DNA from: Christensenella hongkongensis
GTDB taxonomy: Bacteria; Bacillota; Clostridia; Christensenellales; Christensenellaceae
DNA: 57,988 nt
Direction of reading: 5' to 3'
NCBI RefSeq assembly: GCF_000981035.1
Contig: NZ_LAYJ01000111.1
Span: forward strand, 1-57,988
Positions 26,787-37,239 of this stretch are shown here, one piece after another (positions within the stretch are counted from its first letter, which is position 1; the number at the start of each line of letters is the position of its first letter). The notes beneath the pieces are model-generated. The model worked only from the letters and a program-made list of their open reading frames with translations, was not told the origin of the DNA and did not search any database. The translations under genes and the position numbers were made by a program.

Positions 26787-26939
26787 ATGAAAGCAATGGA
26801 AAAAGCAGGAAAAAAAGTTGATGATGCAATGACAAAGGCAAAAGATAAAACAAAGGAAGCCGTGAGCAAAGCGTCTTCCAAAGTAAATCAGGCTTCGACA
26901 AAGGCAAACAACAAGGTACAGCAAAAAACATCGAAATAA
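26787..26939 (+). CDS. Small Lys/Ala-rich amphipathic protein (LEA- or histone-H1-like)
   Basis: A 50-residue protein made almost wholly of Lys, Ala, Thr, Ser, Asp and Gln in helical repeats (for example DDAMTKAKDKTKEAVSKAS). AAGAGG lies 8 nt before the ATG at 26787; an in-frame ATG at 26781 is too close to that site. A terminator follows. Such proteins bind DNA or protect during desiccation or stress. The exact role is unknown. Confidence 0.65.
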   Translation: MKAMEKAGKKVDDAMTKAKDKTKEAVSKASSKVNQASTKANNKVQQKTSK

Positions 26940-26951
26940 TGAAACGACCAG

Positions 26952-26980
26952 AACCGTCCGGACAAAACACCGGACGGTTT
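26952..26980 (+). terminator. Intrinsic terminator
   Basis: AACCGTCCGG-ACAAAACA-CCGGACGGTTTT, 12 nt after the small gene's stop codon. Confidence 0.9.
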
Positions 26981-26984
26981 TCTG

Positions 26985-27013
26985 TTGGAAAAAAAGAGGT
27001 TTTCCGGTATAAT
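26985..27013 (+). promoter_or_regulatory. Promoter of the ybaK pair
   Basis: TTGGAA (26985-26990), a 17-nt spacer and TATAAT (27008-27013), closely followed by the GGAGG site of the gene at 27030. Confidence 0.65.
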
Positions 27014-27029
27014 AAATACGGAGGGTTTT

Positions 27030-27518
27030 ATGGCGAATGCAAAGACAAACGCAATGCGTATTTTAGACAGGGCGAACATAAAATACACTGCGCATTCCTA
27101 TGAAACGGACGGGCTTGCCGTCCCGGGAACCGAGGTTGCGCAAAAGCTTGGAATCCCTGTGCGGAAGGTTTTTAAAACGTTGGTAACGCAGGGGGCGGAC
27201 AGGCGCTACATCGTATTTGTGATTCCGGTGGCGTGTGAGCTTGACGTGAAAAAAGCGGCGCGCGCGGCAGGTGAAAAAAATGTGGAAATGATCCATGTGA
27301 AAGACATCAGTAAGGTGACGGGATACATCCGCGGAGGATGCTCGCCGATGGGCATGAAAAAGCAATTCCATACGGTGATTGACGAATCGTGCCGTGCGCT
27401 TGATACGATGCTGGTAAGCGCCGGGAAGATCGGGCAGCAGGTGGAGCTTATGCCACAGGATTTGATTACCCTCATCGGCGCGGATGTGGCGGACATTGTA
27501 AAACAGGGGCAGAATTAG
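27030..27518 (+). CDS. ybaK: Cys-tRNA(Pro)/Cys-tRNA(Cys) deacylase, YbaK family
   Basis: A 162-residue YbaK/EbsC protein. The family motifs VRKVFKTLVTQ, GYIRGGCSPMGMKK and GQQVELMPQDLI are present. YbaK hydrolyses cysteine wrongly attached to tRNA(Pro). The ATG at 27030 follows GGAGGG; the 15 codons upstream overlap the promoter. A second YbaK-like gene begins 1 nt after its stop codon. Confidence 0.9.
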   Translation: MANAKTNAMRILDRANIKYTAHSYETDGLAVPGTEVAQKLGIPVRKVFKTLVTQGADRRYIVFVIPVACELDVKKAARAAGEKNVEMIHVKDISKVTGYIRGGCSPMGMKKQFHTVIDESCRALDTMLVSAGKIGQQVELMPQDLITLIGADVADIVKQGQN

Positions 27519-27519
27519 C

Positions 27520-27969
27520 ATGATGAATTTGGAACAACTCAGAGAATATTTGACGGAAAGCAAGGCGGATTGCGAGATTATCGAGCATGAAAAACCAATT
27601 TTAAAGACAAAAGATGCGGCGGAGTATTTTGATCTGGAGCTATGCGCGCCTGTGTTTGTGATTGCAACGCAGCAGGGGCTTGTAGCGATGGTAATGAGCG
27701 CGCAGCGTACGGATATGGATGTAAGCAGCATCAAAACCGTGCTGGGTTATGATGTAAAAGGGCTTGCGGATCCAAAGGTGGTGAAGCAGGCGACAGGATA
27801 CGAAGCGGGCAGAATTCCGCTGGTGGGGCATAACCTGCCCATTCTGTTTGACAAACAGCTGACCATACACGACTTTATTTATGGCGGGACGGGCGACGAA
27901 TTCCATACGCTGAAAATAAGGCCGGAGGATGTGATCCGGCTAAACAATATGATTGATTTTATTGAATAG
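27520..27969 (+). CDS. Second YbaK/aminoacyl-tRNA editing domain protein
   Basis: A 149-residue protein of the YbaK/ProX-like editing superfamily. It is more divergent than its upstream neighbour, but HNLPILFDKQL and VKQATGYEAGRIPLVG match the fold's conserved glycine loop. It may edit a different mischarged tRNA. It starts 1 nt after ybaK (an ATGATG pair at 27520) and shares its promoter. Confidence 0.78.
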   Translation: MMNLEQLREYLTESKADCEIIEHEKPILKTKDAAEYFDLELCAPVFVIATQQGLVAMVMSAQRTDMDVSSIKTVLGYDVKGLADPKVVKQATGYEAGRIPLVGHNLPILFDKQLTIHDFIYGGTGDEFHTLKIRPEDVIRLNNMIDFIE

Positions 27970-28018
27970 GAAACATTGGATAAAGCCGGCTTTGGTAAAA
28001 TCAGCAATGGATGTAAAG

Positions 28019-28060
28019 GAAAAAGCCTTTGGCGGAAAGACTGCCGCCAAAGGCTTTTTT
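28019..28060. terminator. Bidirectional terminator
   Basis: AAAAAGCCTTTGGCGG pairs with CCGCCAAAGGCTTTTTT around a short loop, between convergent genes. Confidence 0.92.
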
Positions 28061-28061
28061 A

Positions 28062-28412
28062 TTATTTCAGTTTTTGTTCCCATTCCGCAGGGCGAAAGCC
28101 TGTAAGCACAAAGTCATCGCTTATGAGGATGGGGCGCTTTACCAGCATGCCGTCCGTTGCAAGAAGCGAGAATTGCTCGTCTTCGCTCATGGCAGGGAGC
28201 TTATCCTTCAGGTTAAGGCTTTTATATAAAAGTCCGCTTGTATTAAAGAATTTTTTCAGTGGAAGCCCGCTTTTTTCCTGCCAAAGCATGAGCTCCTCTT
28301 TTGTCGGATTTTGCAGTTTTATGTCGCGGTATTCATAGGAAATACCGTTTTCATCCAGCCATTTTTCAGCCTTTTTACAGGTCGTGCATTTTGGATAACA
28401 TAATAGTAACAT
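28062..28412 (-). CDS. ArsC/Spx-family thioredoxin-fold protein
   Basis: A 116-residue protein with an N-terminal CTTC motif (YPKCTTCKKAEKWL), the CxxC of Spx/MgsR-like or arsenate-reductase-like proteins. It also has RDIKLQNPTKEEL and the late VKRPILISDDFVLTGF typical of the family. The ATG at 28412 follows AAGGAG. It could be a thiol redox regulator or a reductase; the sequence cannot separate these. It is 20 nt behind the YbaK-like gene at 28433. Confidence 0.85.
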   Translation of the reverse strand: MLLLCYPKCTTCKKAEKWLDENGISYEYRDIKLQNPTKEELMLWQEKSGLPLKKFFNTSGLLYKSLNLKDKLPAMSEDEQFSLLATDGMLVKRPILISDDFVLTGFRPAEWEQKLK

Positions 28413-28432
28413 AAACTTGCTTCTCCTTTTTT

Positions 28433-28909
28433 CTATTCTTCGTGCCAGCCTTTGCAAACGTCGATCCAGTCCTGCGCGTTTGCATAACGAAACAGCTCGC
28501 CGCATGAAAGCTCGATTGCCGAATTACTGCTGCCACAGGCGGGAAACACCGTGTCAAAGCGTTGGAGCGAAACATCAAGAAACGTCCTTACATCCTGCGG
28601 GTTGGCAAAAGGGCATACGCCGCCGATTTCGTGGCCTGTCATCGGTTCAACCTCTTCTGCGGAAAGCATTTTTGCTTTGCAGGAAAACTGCGCGCGGTAT
28701 TTGGGATTATCGATCTTTGCGTCGCCAGCTGTGACGATCAGGATACATTCGTCATTCACACGGAAGGAAAGCGTTTTTGCGATACGGGCGGGAATTACAT
28801 TGAGCGCCTGCGCCGCAAGCTCTACGGTTGCGCTGGAGGTGCTGAATTCCATAATATCCTGTTGCCTGCCAAACTGTTTCAAATATTCCCTGACGGTGTC
28901 GATTGCCAT
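28433..28909 (-). CDS. Third YbaK/EbsC-family deacylase
   Basis: A 158-residue protein. STSSATVELAAQALNV, RIAKTLSFRV, EEVEPMTGHEIGGVCPFANP and SNSAIELSCGELFR match YbaK-family proteins of the prolyl-tRNA editing type. The ATG at 28909 follows GAAGGAG. It forms a leftward pair with the ArsC/Spx-like gene. It is the third protein of this superfamily within 2 kb. Confidence 0.88.
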   Translation of the reverse strand: MAIDTVREYLKQFGRQQDIMEFSTSSATVELAAQALNVIPARIAKTLSFRVNDECILIVTAGDAKIDNPKYRAQFSCKAKMLSAEEVEPMTGHEIGGVCPFANPQDVRTFLDVSLQRFDTVFPACGSSNSAIELSCGELFRYANAQDWIDVCKGWHEE

Positions 28910-29070
28910 ACTGAACTCCTTCACGTTGTAGTCACGAGCATACTTTACAACAATTCAACGGAAAAGTCAAAACAGTAAAAGGAAGGAAATATATGGACTA
29001 AATAACAAAGAACAGCCATAATGGGGGCTATCCATAAGACAGGGGATAGCTGCCAAACAGGATAAATGAG

Positions 29071-29112
29071 AAAAGACCAATGTGCAGAATTTTGCTCATT
29101 GGTCTTTTTTGT
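29071..29112 (+). terminator. Terminator-like hairpin in a gene-free stretch
   Basis: AAAAGACCAATG pairs with CATTGGTCTTTTTT. A weaker hairpin (GGCTATCC/GGATAGCT) lies just upstream near 29026-29050. No gene in 28925-29274 explains them; the stretch may encode a small RNA or be the scar of the neighbouring element. Confidence 0.6.
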
Positions 29113-29274
29113 TGCGTCGACACTCAGATCCCGTTTTGGAGGATTTAGGTACAAACACCTTGCCTCCTTAAAACTGCGCGCTGAAACCCGCATGGTTAAG
29201 GACTTTTTCAGGCTCTAAATGGTAACATTTTATCATAAAATTTGTACTATTCAAATTTTATTATCTTGAAGAAT

Positions 29275-30072
29275 TCATGGAATTATTTCTTTTTTTACAA
29301 AATATTTTCTCGGCATATTTTCATTGTCGGGCAAACGCAAAACTGGATTATCATCGTCGTGCATATGTTCATCTTTACTAGAAAAATAATCGTATAGACG
29401 ATGTAGAACTTGATTCACTAAATATATTTTTTTACTATTGAGTGATATTTTGCTAACGTCATCAAACTGTACGCTATCAATGGGAACACAATATTCAAAA
29501 CAGTAATATTTGCTGCTCCTAAAATAAGCTTCAACCAAATCCGGTCGTTTTAAAAACATTGCCAACATATTAACAAATTCGGGAGCATTACGAAATTGTT
29601 GTATAGAGCCATTTCCGCTATATAATAAATCTTTAAATGCAAATCCATTAAAACAAAAATCCTTTTCTGTTTCAATATAACCGAGACGCCATCTTAAATA
29701 TGGAACAGGATCATCCTTCAATAATTCTAAAGGAATCAAATTTCCTTTGTGATACAGATTTAAATGGCCTTCACAAGGTGAAAAATATACTCCGTGTTGA
29801 TTTAAAAATTCTGACAACGCGTTTTTTGTAGAAAGCAATTCAAATAAATTATAACCAACGAAAGAATCTTGTGCTGAATCTAACCTGCGGCTCAGATGAA
29901 AAAATAAAATTTGGTCAATCTTCTTTTTCGGTAAATAAGCCCAAACTAATTTACGGAAAACACGTTCGCTAGGTGCCTTATGGAAGAAATCATGAAGAAT
30001 TTTTTTTGTAATATTAAAATAACTACATATCGAGGATTCCATTGATTCTTTCGAGTGAGTATCAATATACAT
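29275..30072 (-). CDS. Unknown AT-rich cargo protein
   Basis: A 265-residue protein from the ATG at 30072, preceded by TTAGGTGC. It is rich in aromatic residues, Lys and Leu (FFHLSRRL, GVYFSPCEGHLNLYHKGN), with no membrane helix or signal. I recognise no family. It lies 25 nt behind the XRE gene and is co-directional with it, an arrangement seen in toxin-antitoxin and phage-defence modules (inference). Base composition is markedly AT-rich compared with the host genes. Confidence 0.65.
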   Translation of the reverse strand: MYIDTHSKESMESSICSYFNITKKILHDFFHKAPSERVFRKLVWAYLPKKKIDQILFFHLSRRLDSAQDSFVGYNLFELLSTKNALSEFLNQHGVYFSPCEGHLNLYHKGNLIPLELLKDDPVPYLRWRLGYIETEKDFCFNGFAFKDLLYSGNGSIQQFRNAPEFVNMLAMFLKRPDLVEAYFRSSKYYCFEYCVPIDSVQFDDVSKISLNSKKIYLVNQVLHRLYDYFSSKDEHMHDDDNPVLRLPDNENMPRKYFVKKEIIP

Positions 30073-30097
30073 TACTTTGCACCTAAAATATGAATGT

Positions 30098-30346
30098 TCA
30101 TTCGTGCGGCTTAATTCCTTTAAAAAATTCCGCAAAATCCACATTATAAACTTGCTGGAGCGCAACCAAATCCGTCACCTTTATATTGCGTTTCCCAAGT
30201 TCTATTTTTGCATAGGCTGGACGATCAAGAGGACTCCCTAATAAATTCATTTGTGCTACTACTTTGCTTTGTGACAAACCAGAATCAGCCCGCAGCCGTT
30301 TTAAATTTGTAGATAAACTCACATTTTGAAGAATCATATTTCTCAT
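30098..30346 (-). CDS. XRE-family regulator
   Basis: An 82-residue, almost entirely helix-turn-helix protein (LKRLRADSGLSQSKVVAQMN then YAKIELGKRNIKVTDLVAL). It is the likely repressor of the element: an 18-bp near-palindrome sits 22 nt ahead of its start, next to a divergent promoter. Confidence 0.85.
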   Translation of the reverse strand: MRNMILQNVSLSTNLKRLRADSGLSQSKVVAQMNLLGSPLDRPAYAKIELGKRNIKVTDLVALQQVYNVDFAEFFKGIKPHE

Positions 30347-30367
30347 AACAGTACCCCTTTAAAAAAT

Positions 30368-30423
30368 TGTGCCTAATTAGACACATCTTTTTCTTGATTA
30401 TATAATTATCTCTATGATATAAT
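30368..30423 (+). promoter_or_regulatory. Operator and rightward promoter of the element
   Basis: TGTGCCTAATTAGACACA (30368-30385) is a palindrome with one mismatched pair. Downstream, TTGATT (30394) and TATAAT (30418) are 18 nt apart and drive the gene at 30466. The palindrome is a candidate site for the divergent XRE protein. Confidence 0.5.
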
Positions 30424-30465
30424 GGTGTCCAACGGGACTCTGATTTTATCTAAGGAGAAATAATC

Positions 30466-30822
30466 ATGTCAAATAAAAAAGTATTGGAATGTTTAGAGCA
30501 AAATGTTGAGGGATTAGAAAGAATCCAAAACCTAATGCGGTTTGAAGACCATCTCATATACAGCGATCTTATGTTGGAAATCAACTTAGATCATTTTAAT
30601 GGATATGAAGCTTTATTACCTGTCATGCTTATATCGACAGATGACCCTGTCATTGAGCGAACAGGTAAGCGTCTTTTGCTCCAACTATATAGTGAGAAAT
30701 TACAGGAAATCGGCGGTCGGCAGATCGTTGATCGCGTGACAGATATTTTGACCGAAGAAAAAAATCAATGGGACAAGAGAATCAAGCGTCTGCGTAAATT
30801 GAAAAAGCAAAATAAATTGTAA
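30466..30822 (+). CDS. Unknown 118-residue helical protein of the element
   Basis: A fully helical, charged protein (for example YSEKLQEIGGRQIVDRVTDI) ending in a Lys/Arg-rich tail. CTAAGGAGAAA precedes the ATG. Small proteins of this type occur in Clostridial mobile elements, but no function is known to me. Confidence 0.65.
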   Translation: MSNKKVLECLEQNVEGLERIQNLMRFEDHLIYSDLMLEINLDHFNGYEALLPVMLISTDDPVIERTGKRLLLQLYSEKLQEIGGRQIVDRVTDILTEEKNQWDKRIKRLRKLKKQNKL

Positions 30823-30913
30823 ACATTTCTGAAAAAGGTTCCTTTTTGGGTGTTTCGGATTGTGTTAGTAGTGAGGGGACATATACGGGATATTCGGTCT
30901 ACCAGCAAGCATA

Positions 30914-30997
30914 GGAAGTGTATTAACACTTCCACCTTTTGAATCATGTGCGCTTGCGCGTCCATGATTCAAAATTGCTTGTTGGGGATTCTCCCCA
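30914..30997. repeat. Three consecutive hairpins, oriT-like region
   Basis: Hairpin 1 is GGAAGTGT-ATTA-ACACTTCC (30914-30933). Hairpin 2 has a 12-bp perfect arm TTTTGAATCATG (30937-30948 with 30963-30974) and a GC-rich loop. Hairpin 3 is GGGGATTCTCCCC (30984-30996). Such clusters mark transfer origins of mobilisable elements, yet no relaxase gene is present. The rest of 30823-31033 shows nothing further. Confidence 0.4.
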
Positions 30998-31033
30998 AAC
31001 CCCTCTAGTCTATCACGAAATGGAGAGGAACCC

Positions 31034-32880
<1,847 letters not shown>

Positions 32881-32975
32881 CGGAAAACCGCTATACCGTT
32901 TCAAATACTCATACTGTCTTATGCAGCCGCCACTAAGTGGCCGTTCTTTGTTTTCAGTATTTTGTTTTAGATTTT

Positions 32976-34850
32976 TCAGGATTGGGACTGCAATGCAGCT
33001 GCCGGAGCAGCAAACTGGCTGTTATAGAGCTCGGCGTAGAAGCCGCCCCGCTCAAGAAGCTCATTATGCGTGCCCTGCTCGATGATATCCCCGTCCTTCA
33101 TAACGAGGATGAGATCCGCGTCCTTGATGGTGGACAGGCGGTGCGCGATCACAAAGCTGGTACGATCTTTCATAAGGGCGTCCATAGCCTTTTGAATGAG
33201 GCTTTCCGTACGCGTATCGACTGAGCTTGTGGCTTCGTCAAGAATCAGCATATCCGGATCCGCCAGAATCGCCCGCGCGATTGTAAGCAGCTGCTTCTGG
33301 CCCTGCGAGATATTGGTAGCGTCTTCGTTGAGCACCATTTCATAGCCGTGGGGCAGCGCTTTGATGAAGTGGTCGGCATAGGCCGCCTTCGCCGCGGCGA
33401 TGACCTCCTCGTCCGTTGCGTCCATACGCCCGTAGCGGATGTTTTCCATGATCGTATCGTTATACAGCCAGGTATCCTGCAGCACCATACCAAAGTGCCT
33501 GCGCAGGTCTGCCCGCGTGAAATCCGTAGTAGCGTGGCCGTCGATCAGGATTTTGCCGCTGTTGAGGTCGTAAAAACGCATCAGCAGTTTGATCATAGTG
33601 GTTTTGCCCGCGCCGGTTGGGCCGACGATAGCAATTTTTTGACCAGGCTTGATCTTTGCGGAAAAATCGTTGATGATAATTTTATCCGGGTTATAGCCAA
33701 AGTGGACGTCTTCAAATTCCACGTTGCCGTCAACCTTGTCAAGCTTCACCGGGTTGGGAGTATCCGGGGATTCCTCTTCTTCATTGAGGAATTCAAACAC
33801 GCGCTCGGAAGCCGCCGCCGTTTGCTGCAGCACATTGGAGATATTTGCAAGCTGAGAGAGCGGCATCGTAAAGCTGCGGACATACTGTACAAACGACTGG
33901 ATGTTACCAACCGTAATAGAGCCCGTCGCCGCCAGATAACCGCCGAGCACGCATACTGCGACATAACCGAGGTTGCCGATGAAGGACATGATGGGCTGCA
34001 TCATGCCTGACATAAAGTTTGCCTTCCACGCGGCGCTATACAGCTTTTCGTTTTCGCCGTTAAATACCTCGATGCTTTCCTCTTCGCCGTTATAGGCGGA
34101 GATGACGTTGTGGCCGGCAAACATTTCCTCAACATGCCCGTTTACAGTTCCAAGATAGCGTTGCTGCTGCTTGAAGAATTTCTGTGATTTTTTAACCACC
34201 AGCATGATCAGCACCAAAGAGACAGGTATGATGATCAGCACGACGAGCGTCATCAACCAGTTGATGGTAAACATCATGACGAGCACGCCGATGACCATCG
34301 TTACGGAGGTAATGATTTGCGACAGGCTCTGGTTAAGCGTCTGGCTGATGGTGTCTACATCGTTTGTAACGCGCGACAGGATATCCCCGTGGCTTGTTTT
34401 GTCAAAATACGAAAGGGGCAGTGTGTTGACCTTTTCGCTGATGTCCTTACGCAGACGGTAGGTGACCTTCATGGATACGCCGGTCATGATATATCCCTGA
34501 ATGTATCCAAACAGGGCCGAAATACCGTACAGGATCACAAGGGTGATCAGGATCTGGCTGATTTTCAGGAAATCCACGCCCTGTCCGGTGCCGCCGATTT
34601 GGCCCATAACCCCTTCAAAGAGAACGGTGGTCGCGTTACCCATGAGTTTTGGCCCGATGATCGAGAAGATCGTTGAAGCGACCGCAAAGATGACAACGAT
34701 GATAACCGCGATCTTGTATTTTCCAATGTATTTGAGCAGGCGGCCTATCGAGCCTTTAAAATCTTTGGCTTTTGCGCCTGCCATTGCGATCTGCGGCCCG
34801 CCGGGGCCTCCTCCTTGCCTTACGGGAGGTCTTTTTGTTTCATTGCTCAT
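32976..34850 (-). CDS. ABC exporter half-transporter with consensus catalytic Glu
   Basis: A 624-residue type IV exporter: six membrane helices followed by an ATPase domain. The ATPase has Walker A GPTGAGKTTM, signature ISQGQKQLL (departing from LSGGQ) and Walker B LILDEATSSVD with the normal catalytic Glu. The Pro/Gly-rich N-terminus is cytoplasmic. It overlaps the preceding ABC gene by ATGA and forms a heterodimer with it (family knowledge). It probably exports drugs or lipids. Confidence 0.92.
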   Translation of the reverse strand: MSNETKRPPVRQGGGPGGPQIAMAGAKAKDFKGSIGRLLKYIGKYKIAVIIVVIFAVASTIFSIIGPKLMGNATTVLFEGVMGQIGGTGQGVDFLKISQILITLVILYGISALFGYIQGYIMTGVSMKVTYRLRKDISEKVNTLPLSYFDKTSHGDILSRVTNDVDTISQTLNQSLSQIITSVTMVIGVLVMMFTINWLMTLVVLIIIPVSLVLIMLVVKKSQKFFKQQQRYLGTVNGHVEEMFAGHNVISAYNGEEESIEVFNGENEKLYSAAWKANFMSGMMQPIMSFIGNLGYVAVCVLGGYLAATGSITVGNIQSFVQYVRSFTMPLSQLANISNVLQQTAAASERVFEFLNEEEESPDTPNPVKLDKVDGNVEFEDVHFGYNPDKIIINDFSAKIKPGQKIAIVGPTGAGKTTMIKLLMRFYDLNSGKILIDGHATTDFTRADLRRHFGMVLQDTWLYNDTIMENIRYGRMDATDEEVIAAAKAAYADHFIKALPHGYEMVLNEDATNISQGQKQLLTIARAILADPDMLILDEATSSVDTRTESLIQKAMDALMKDRTSFVIAHRLSTIKDADLILVMKDGDIIEQGTHNELLERGGFYAELYNSQFAAPAAALQSQS

Positions 34851-37153
34851 TGTAATTCCTCCTCTGAAAGCTGGGAGAGTGCAATCTCGCGATATGCTTC
34901 GCAGGTTTGCATGAGTTCCCTGTGCGTGCCCTTGCCGACGATCTTTCCTTCATCGAGAACGATGATCTGCTGCGCGTCCATAATGGTACCGACGCGCTGG
35001 GCAATAATCAGCACGGTTTTATCCTTCGTTTGTTCCTTGATTGCCTCGCGCAGCGTCGCGTCCGTCTTGAAATCGAGCGCTGAGAAGCTGTCGTCAAATA
35101 CGTAGATGTTTGGATCCTTGACAAGCGCGCGTGCAATGGACAAGCGCTGTTTTTGACCGCCTGACACGTTTGCGCCGCCCTGCGAAATACTTGCGTCAAG
35201 ACCTTTGGGATTCTTACTGATGAATTCCATTGCCTGCGCTTCTTCCGCCGCTTTTTCCATTTGCGCGTCCGTAGCCTCCTCGTCGCCGAGACGGAGGTTG
35301 GACGCGATGGTACCGGAAAACAGCACTGATTTTTGCGGAACGTAGCCGACCTGCTCGCGCAGATCGTGCCTTGTGACGTCGCGTACGTCGATTCCGTCGA
35401 TGGTGACGCTTCCGCAGGAAACGTCATAAAAACGCGGAATGAGGTTTGCGACCGTAGATTTGCCTGAGCCGGTGGAGCCGATAAAGGCAGTGGTCTCACC
35501 GGGTTTTGCGGTGAAGTTGATATCCGTCAGGACATTATCCTCCGCGCCGGGATAGGCAAAACATACGTCCTTGAATTCAAGCAGGCCCTTGGGATCCGTA
35601 AAGTGCTTTGGATCTTTGGGATCGTGAATCTGCGGCTCCGTATCGATTACATCTGCAATACGGTGTGCCGAAACAGAAGCACGGGGGAGCATGATGAACA
35701 TCATGGACATCATGAGGAAGGCCATAACAATCTGCATTGCGTATTGCATGAACGCCATCATATCACCGACCTGCATGGACGAGGCTGCGATCTGGTTCGC
35801 GCCCACCCAAATGATGAGGATGGAAACCCCGTTCATAATAAGCGTCATAATCGGGTACAACCAGATCATGACACGACCGACGAACAGCGAAGTTTTTGTA
35901 AGGTCTTCATTTGCCTTGTCAAAACGGTCGAGCTCAAAATTTTGCGTATTGAACGCCCGGATGACCATGAGGCCTGAAAGGTTTTCGCGCATGACCAGGT
36001 TCAGGCGGTCAACAAGGGACTGCATCTTTTTGAACTTGGGCATGACGACTGCAAAGATCGTACCGATGAAACCAAGCAAAACAACCACTGCAAGCGCAAT
36101 AATCCACGACATGGATACGCTTTTGTTGAGTGCCATAATGACGCCGCCTACACCCATGATAGGCGCATAGATAACCATACGGATCATCATGATGACGACC
36201 ATTTGTATTTGGGTGATATCGTTGGTACTCCGCGTGATCAGCGACGCGGTCGAAAATTTATCGAACTCTACATTGGAGAAGTTCTCCACCTTGGTGAAGG
36301 TCTTTTGACGCAGGTCGCGGGCAAGCCCCGCACCGATCCTCGCTGCAAAAAAACCGACCACGACCGTGCAGGCCGCAGAGCCAAGCGCCAGCATCAACAT
36401 AGAAAAGCCGTTGTTCCAGATGTAATCCTGCTGGACCTTGGTGGTGTCCACCCCAAGCGCCTGATATTCCTGTGTGACCGCGGGAATGGCCATCTGCGTG
36501 AGCATACTGGCATCCATTCCTCCGATTTTTTCTTTAAGCAATTCGTTCAGGCTTTCATATACCGCCGCGGAATCCGGATAGGAGCTGAGTGCCGTAAAGA
36601 AGTCCTCTCCCTGTGCCTGCTGCGTGTAATAACCCAGAAACTGCAGCAATGCAGACGGAATCTCGGCGGTTTTCTCGCTGCCGTCTTCGTTGACCTGTTT
36701 ATCGAGGGCAATGCTGGACGAGCCGCTTTGCTCCGCGCTCATTACCTGCTCGATTGCGCTGACGGATGCGAATGCTTTTGAAAAAGCAGAGTTAAGCGCC
36801 TCCGTTCCTCCTTCATTCATATCTGTCCTGACATAGACAGCTTCGTTTGCAAGGGCCGGATAGGATTTCAAATAAGTATCATAGTCGGCGCTTGATTGGT
36901 TTATGAGCGTGTAGCTTTCCTGCACCGTTTTTTGCTGCTGCTCATCCATAAAGGGAAGCAGCGAGTTCATTGTATTTTCACTGACTGCCGATGGAATGGC
37001 GTTTTCGATACCGCCTTGCTGAATGCCGGTGTCTACGATCTTGGACATATAATTTGGCAATGACAGATCGCAGAACGCCTGCCCGAAAAGCAGCACGATA
37101 GCAGCGAGTATGAGCGCGGCGTAGGGCTTTAAGTATTTCATTATGCGCATCAT
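34847..37153 (-). CDS. ABC exporter half-transporter with degenerate site and extracellular insert
   Basis: A 768-residue partner of the gene at 32976. The first membrane helix (about 10-33) is followed by an unusually long, polar, Ser/Glu-rich region of roughly 210 residues before the second helix (about 250-275), so an extracytoplasmic domain is inserted in the first loop. The ATPase domain has Walker A GSTGSGKSTV and signature VSGGQKQRL. Its Walker B reads YVFDDSFSALD, with Asp in place of the catalytic Glu. This asymmetry is typical of heterodimeric exporters such as BmrCD and TM287/288. Confidence 0.92.
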   Translation of the reverse strand: MMRIMKYLKPYAALILAAIVLLFGQAFCDLSLPNYMSKIVDTGIQQGGIENAIPSAVSENTMNSLLPFMDEQQQKTVQESYTLINQSSADYDTYLKSYPALANEAVYVRTDMNEGGTEALNSAFSKAFASVSAIEQVMSAEQSGSSSIALDKQVNEDGSEKTAEIPSALLQFLGYYTQQAQGEDFFTALSSYPDSAAVYESLNELLKEKIGGMDASMLTQMAIPAVTQEYQALGVDTTKVQQDYIWNNGFSMLMLALGSAACTVVVGFFAARIGAGLARDLRQKTFTKVENFSNVEFDKFSTASLITRSTNDITQIQMVVIMMIRMVIYAPIMGVGGVIMALNKSVSMSWIIALAVVVLLGFIGTIFAVVMPKFKKMQSLVDRLNLVMRENLSGLMVIRAFNTQNFELDRFDKANEDLTKTSLFVGRVMIWLYPIMTLIMNGVSILIIWVGANQIAASSMQVGDMMAFMQYAMQIVMAFLMMSMMFIMLPRASVSAHRIADVIDTEPQIHDPKDPKHFTDPKGLLEFKDVCFAYPGAEDNVLTDINFTAKPGETTAFIGSTGSGKSTVANLIPRFYDVSCGSVTIDGIDVRDVTRHDLREQVGYVPQKSVLFSGTIASNLRLGDEEATDAQMEKAAEEAQAMEFISKNPKGLDASISQGGANVSGGQKQRLSIARALVKDPNIYVFDDSFSALDFKTDATLREAIKEQTKDKTVLIIAQRVGTIMDAQQIIVLDEGKIVGKGTHRELMQTCEAYREIALSQLSEEELQ

Positions 37154-37239
37154 AAAGCGTTTTTCTTCCTTTCTTACAGAGTGGCTTTTGCCTTGATTGA
37201 AACTTCCGTGGACTTATGATACCGCGGTTGCATAATAAT

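Noticed and set aside
28945-29193. A minus-strand 82-codon frame in the gene-free stretch before the element
   Set aside because: No ribosome binding site, and it runs through a strong terminator hairpin.
30914-30997. CRISPR-like repeat cluster
   Set aside because: The hairpins differ in sequence and there is no regular repeat-spacer pattern anywhere in the window.
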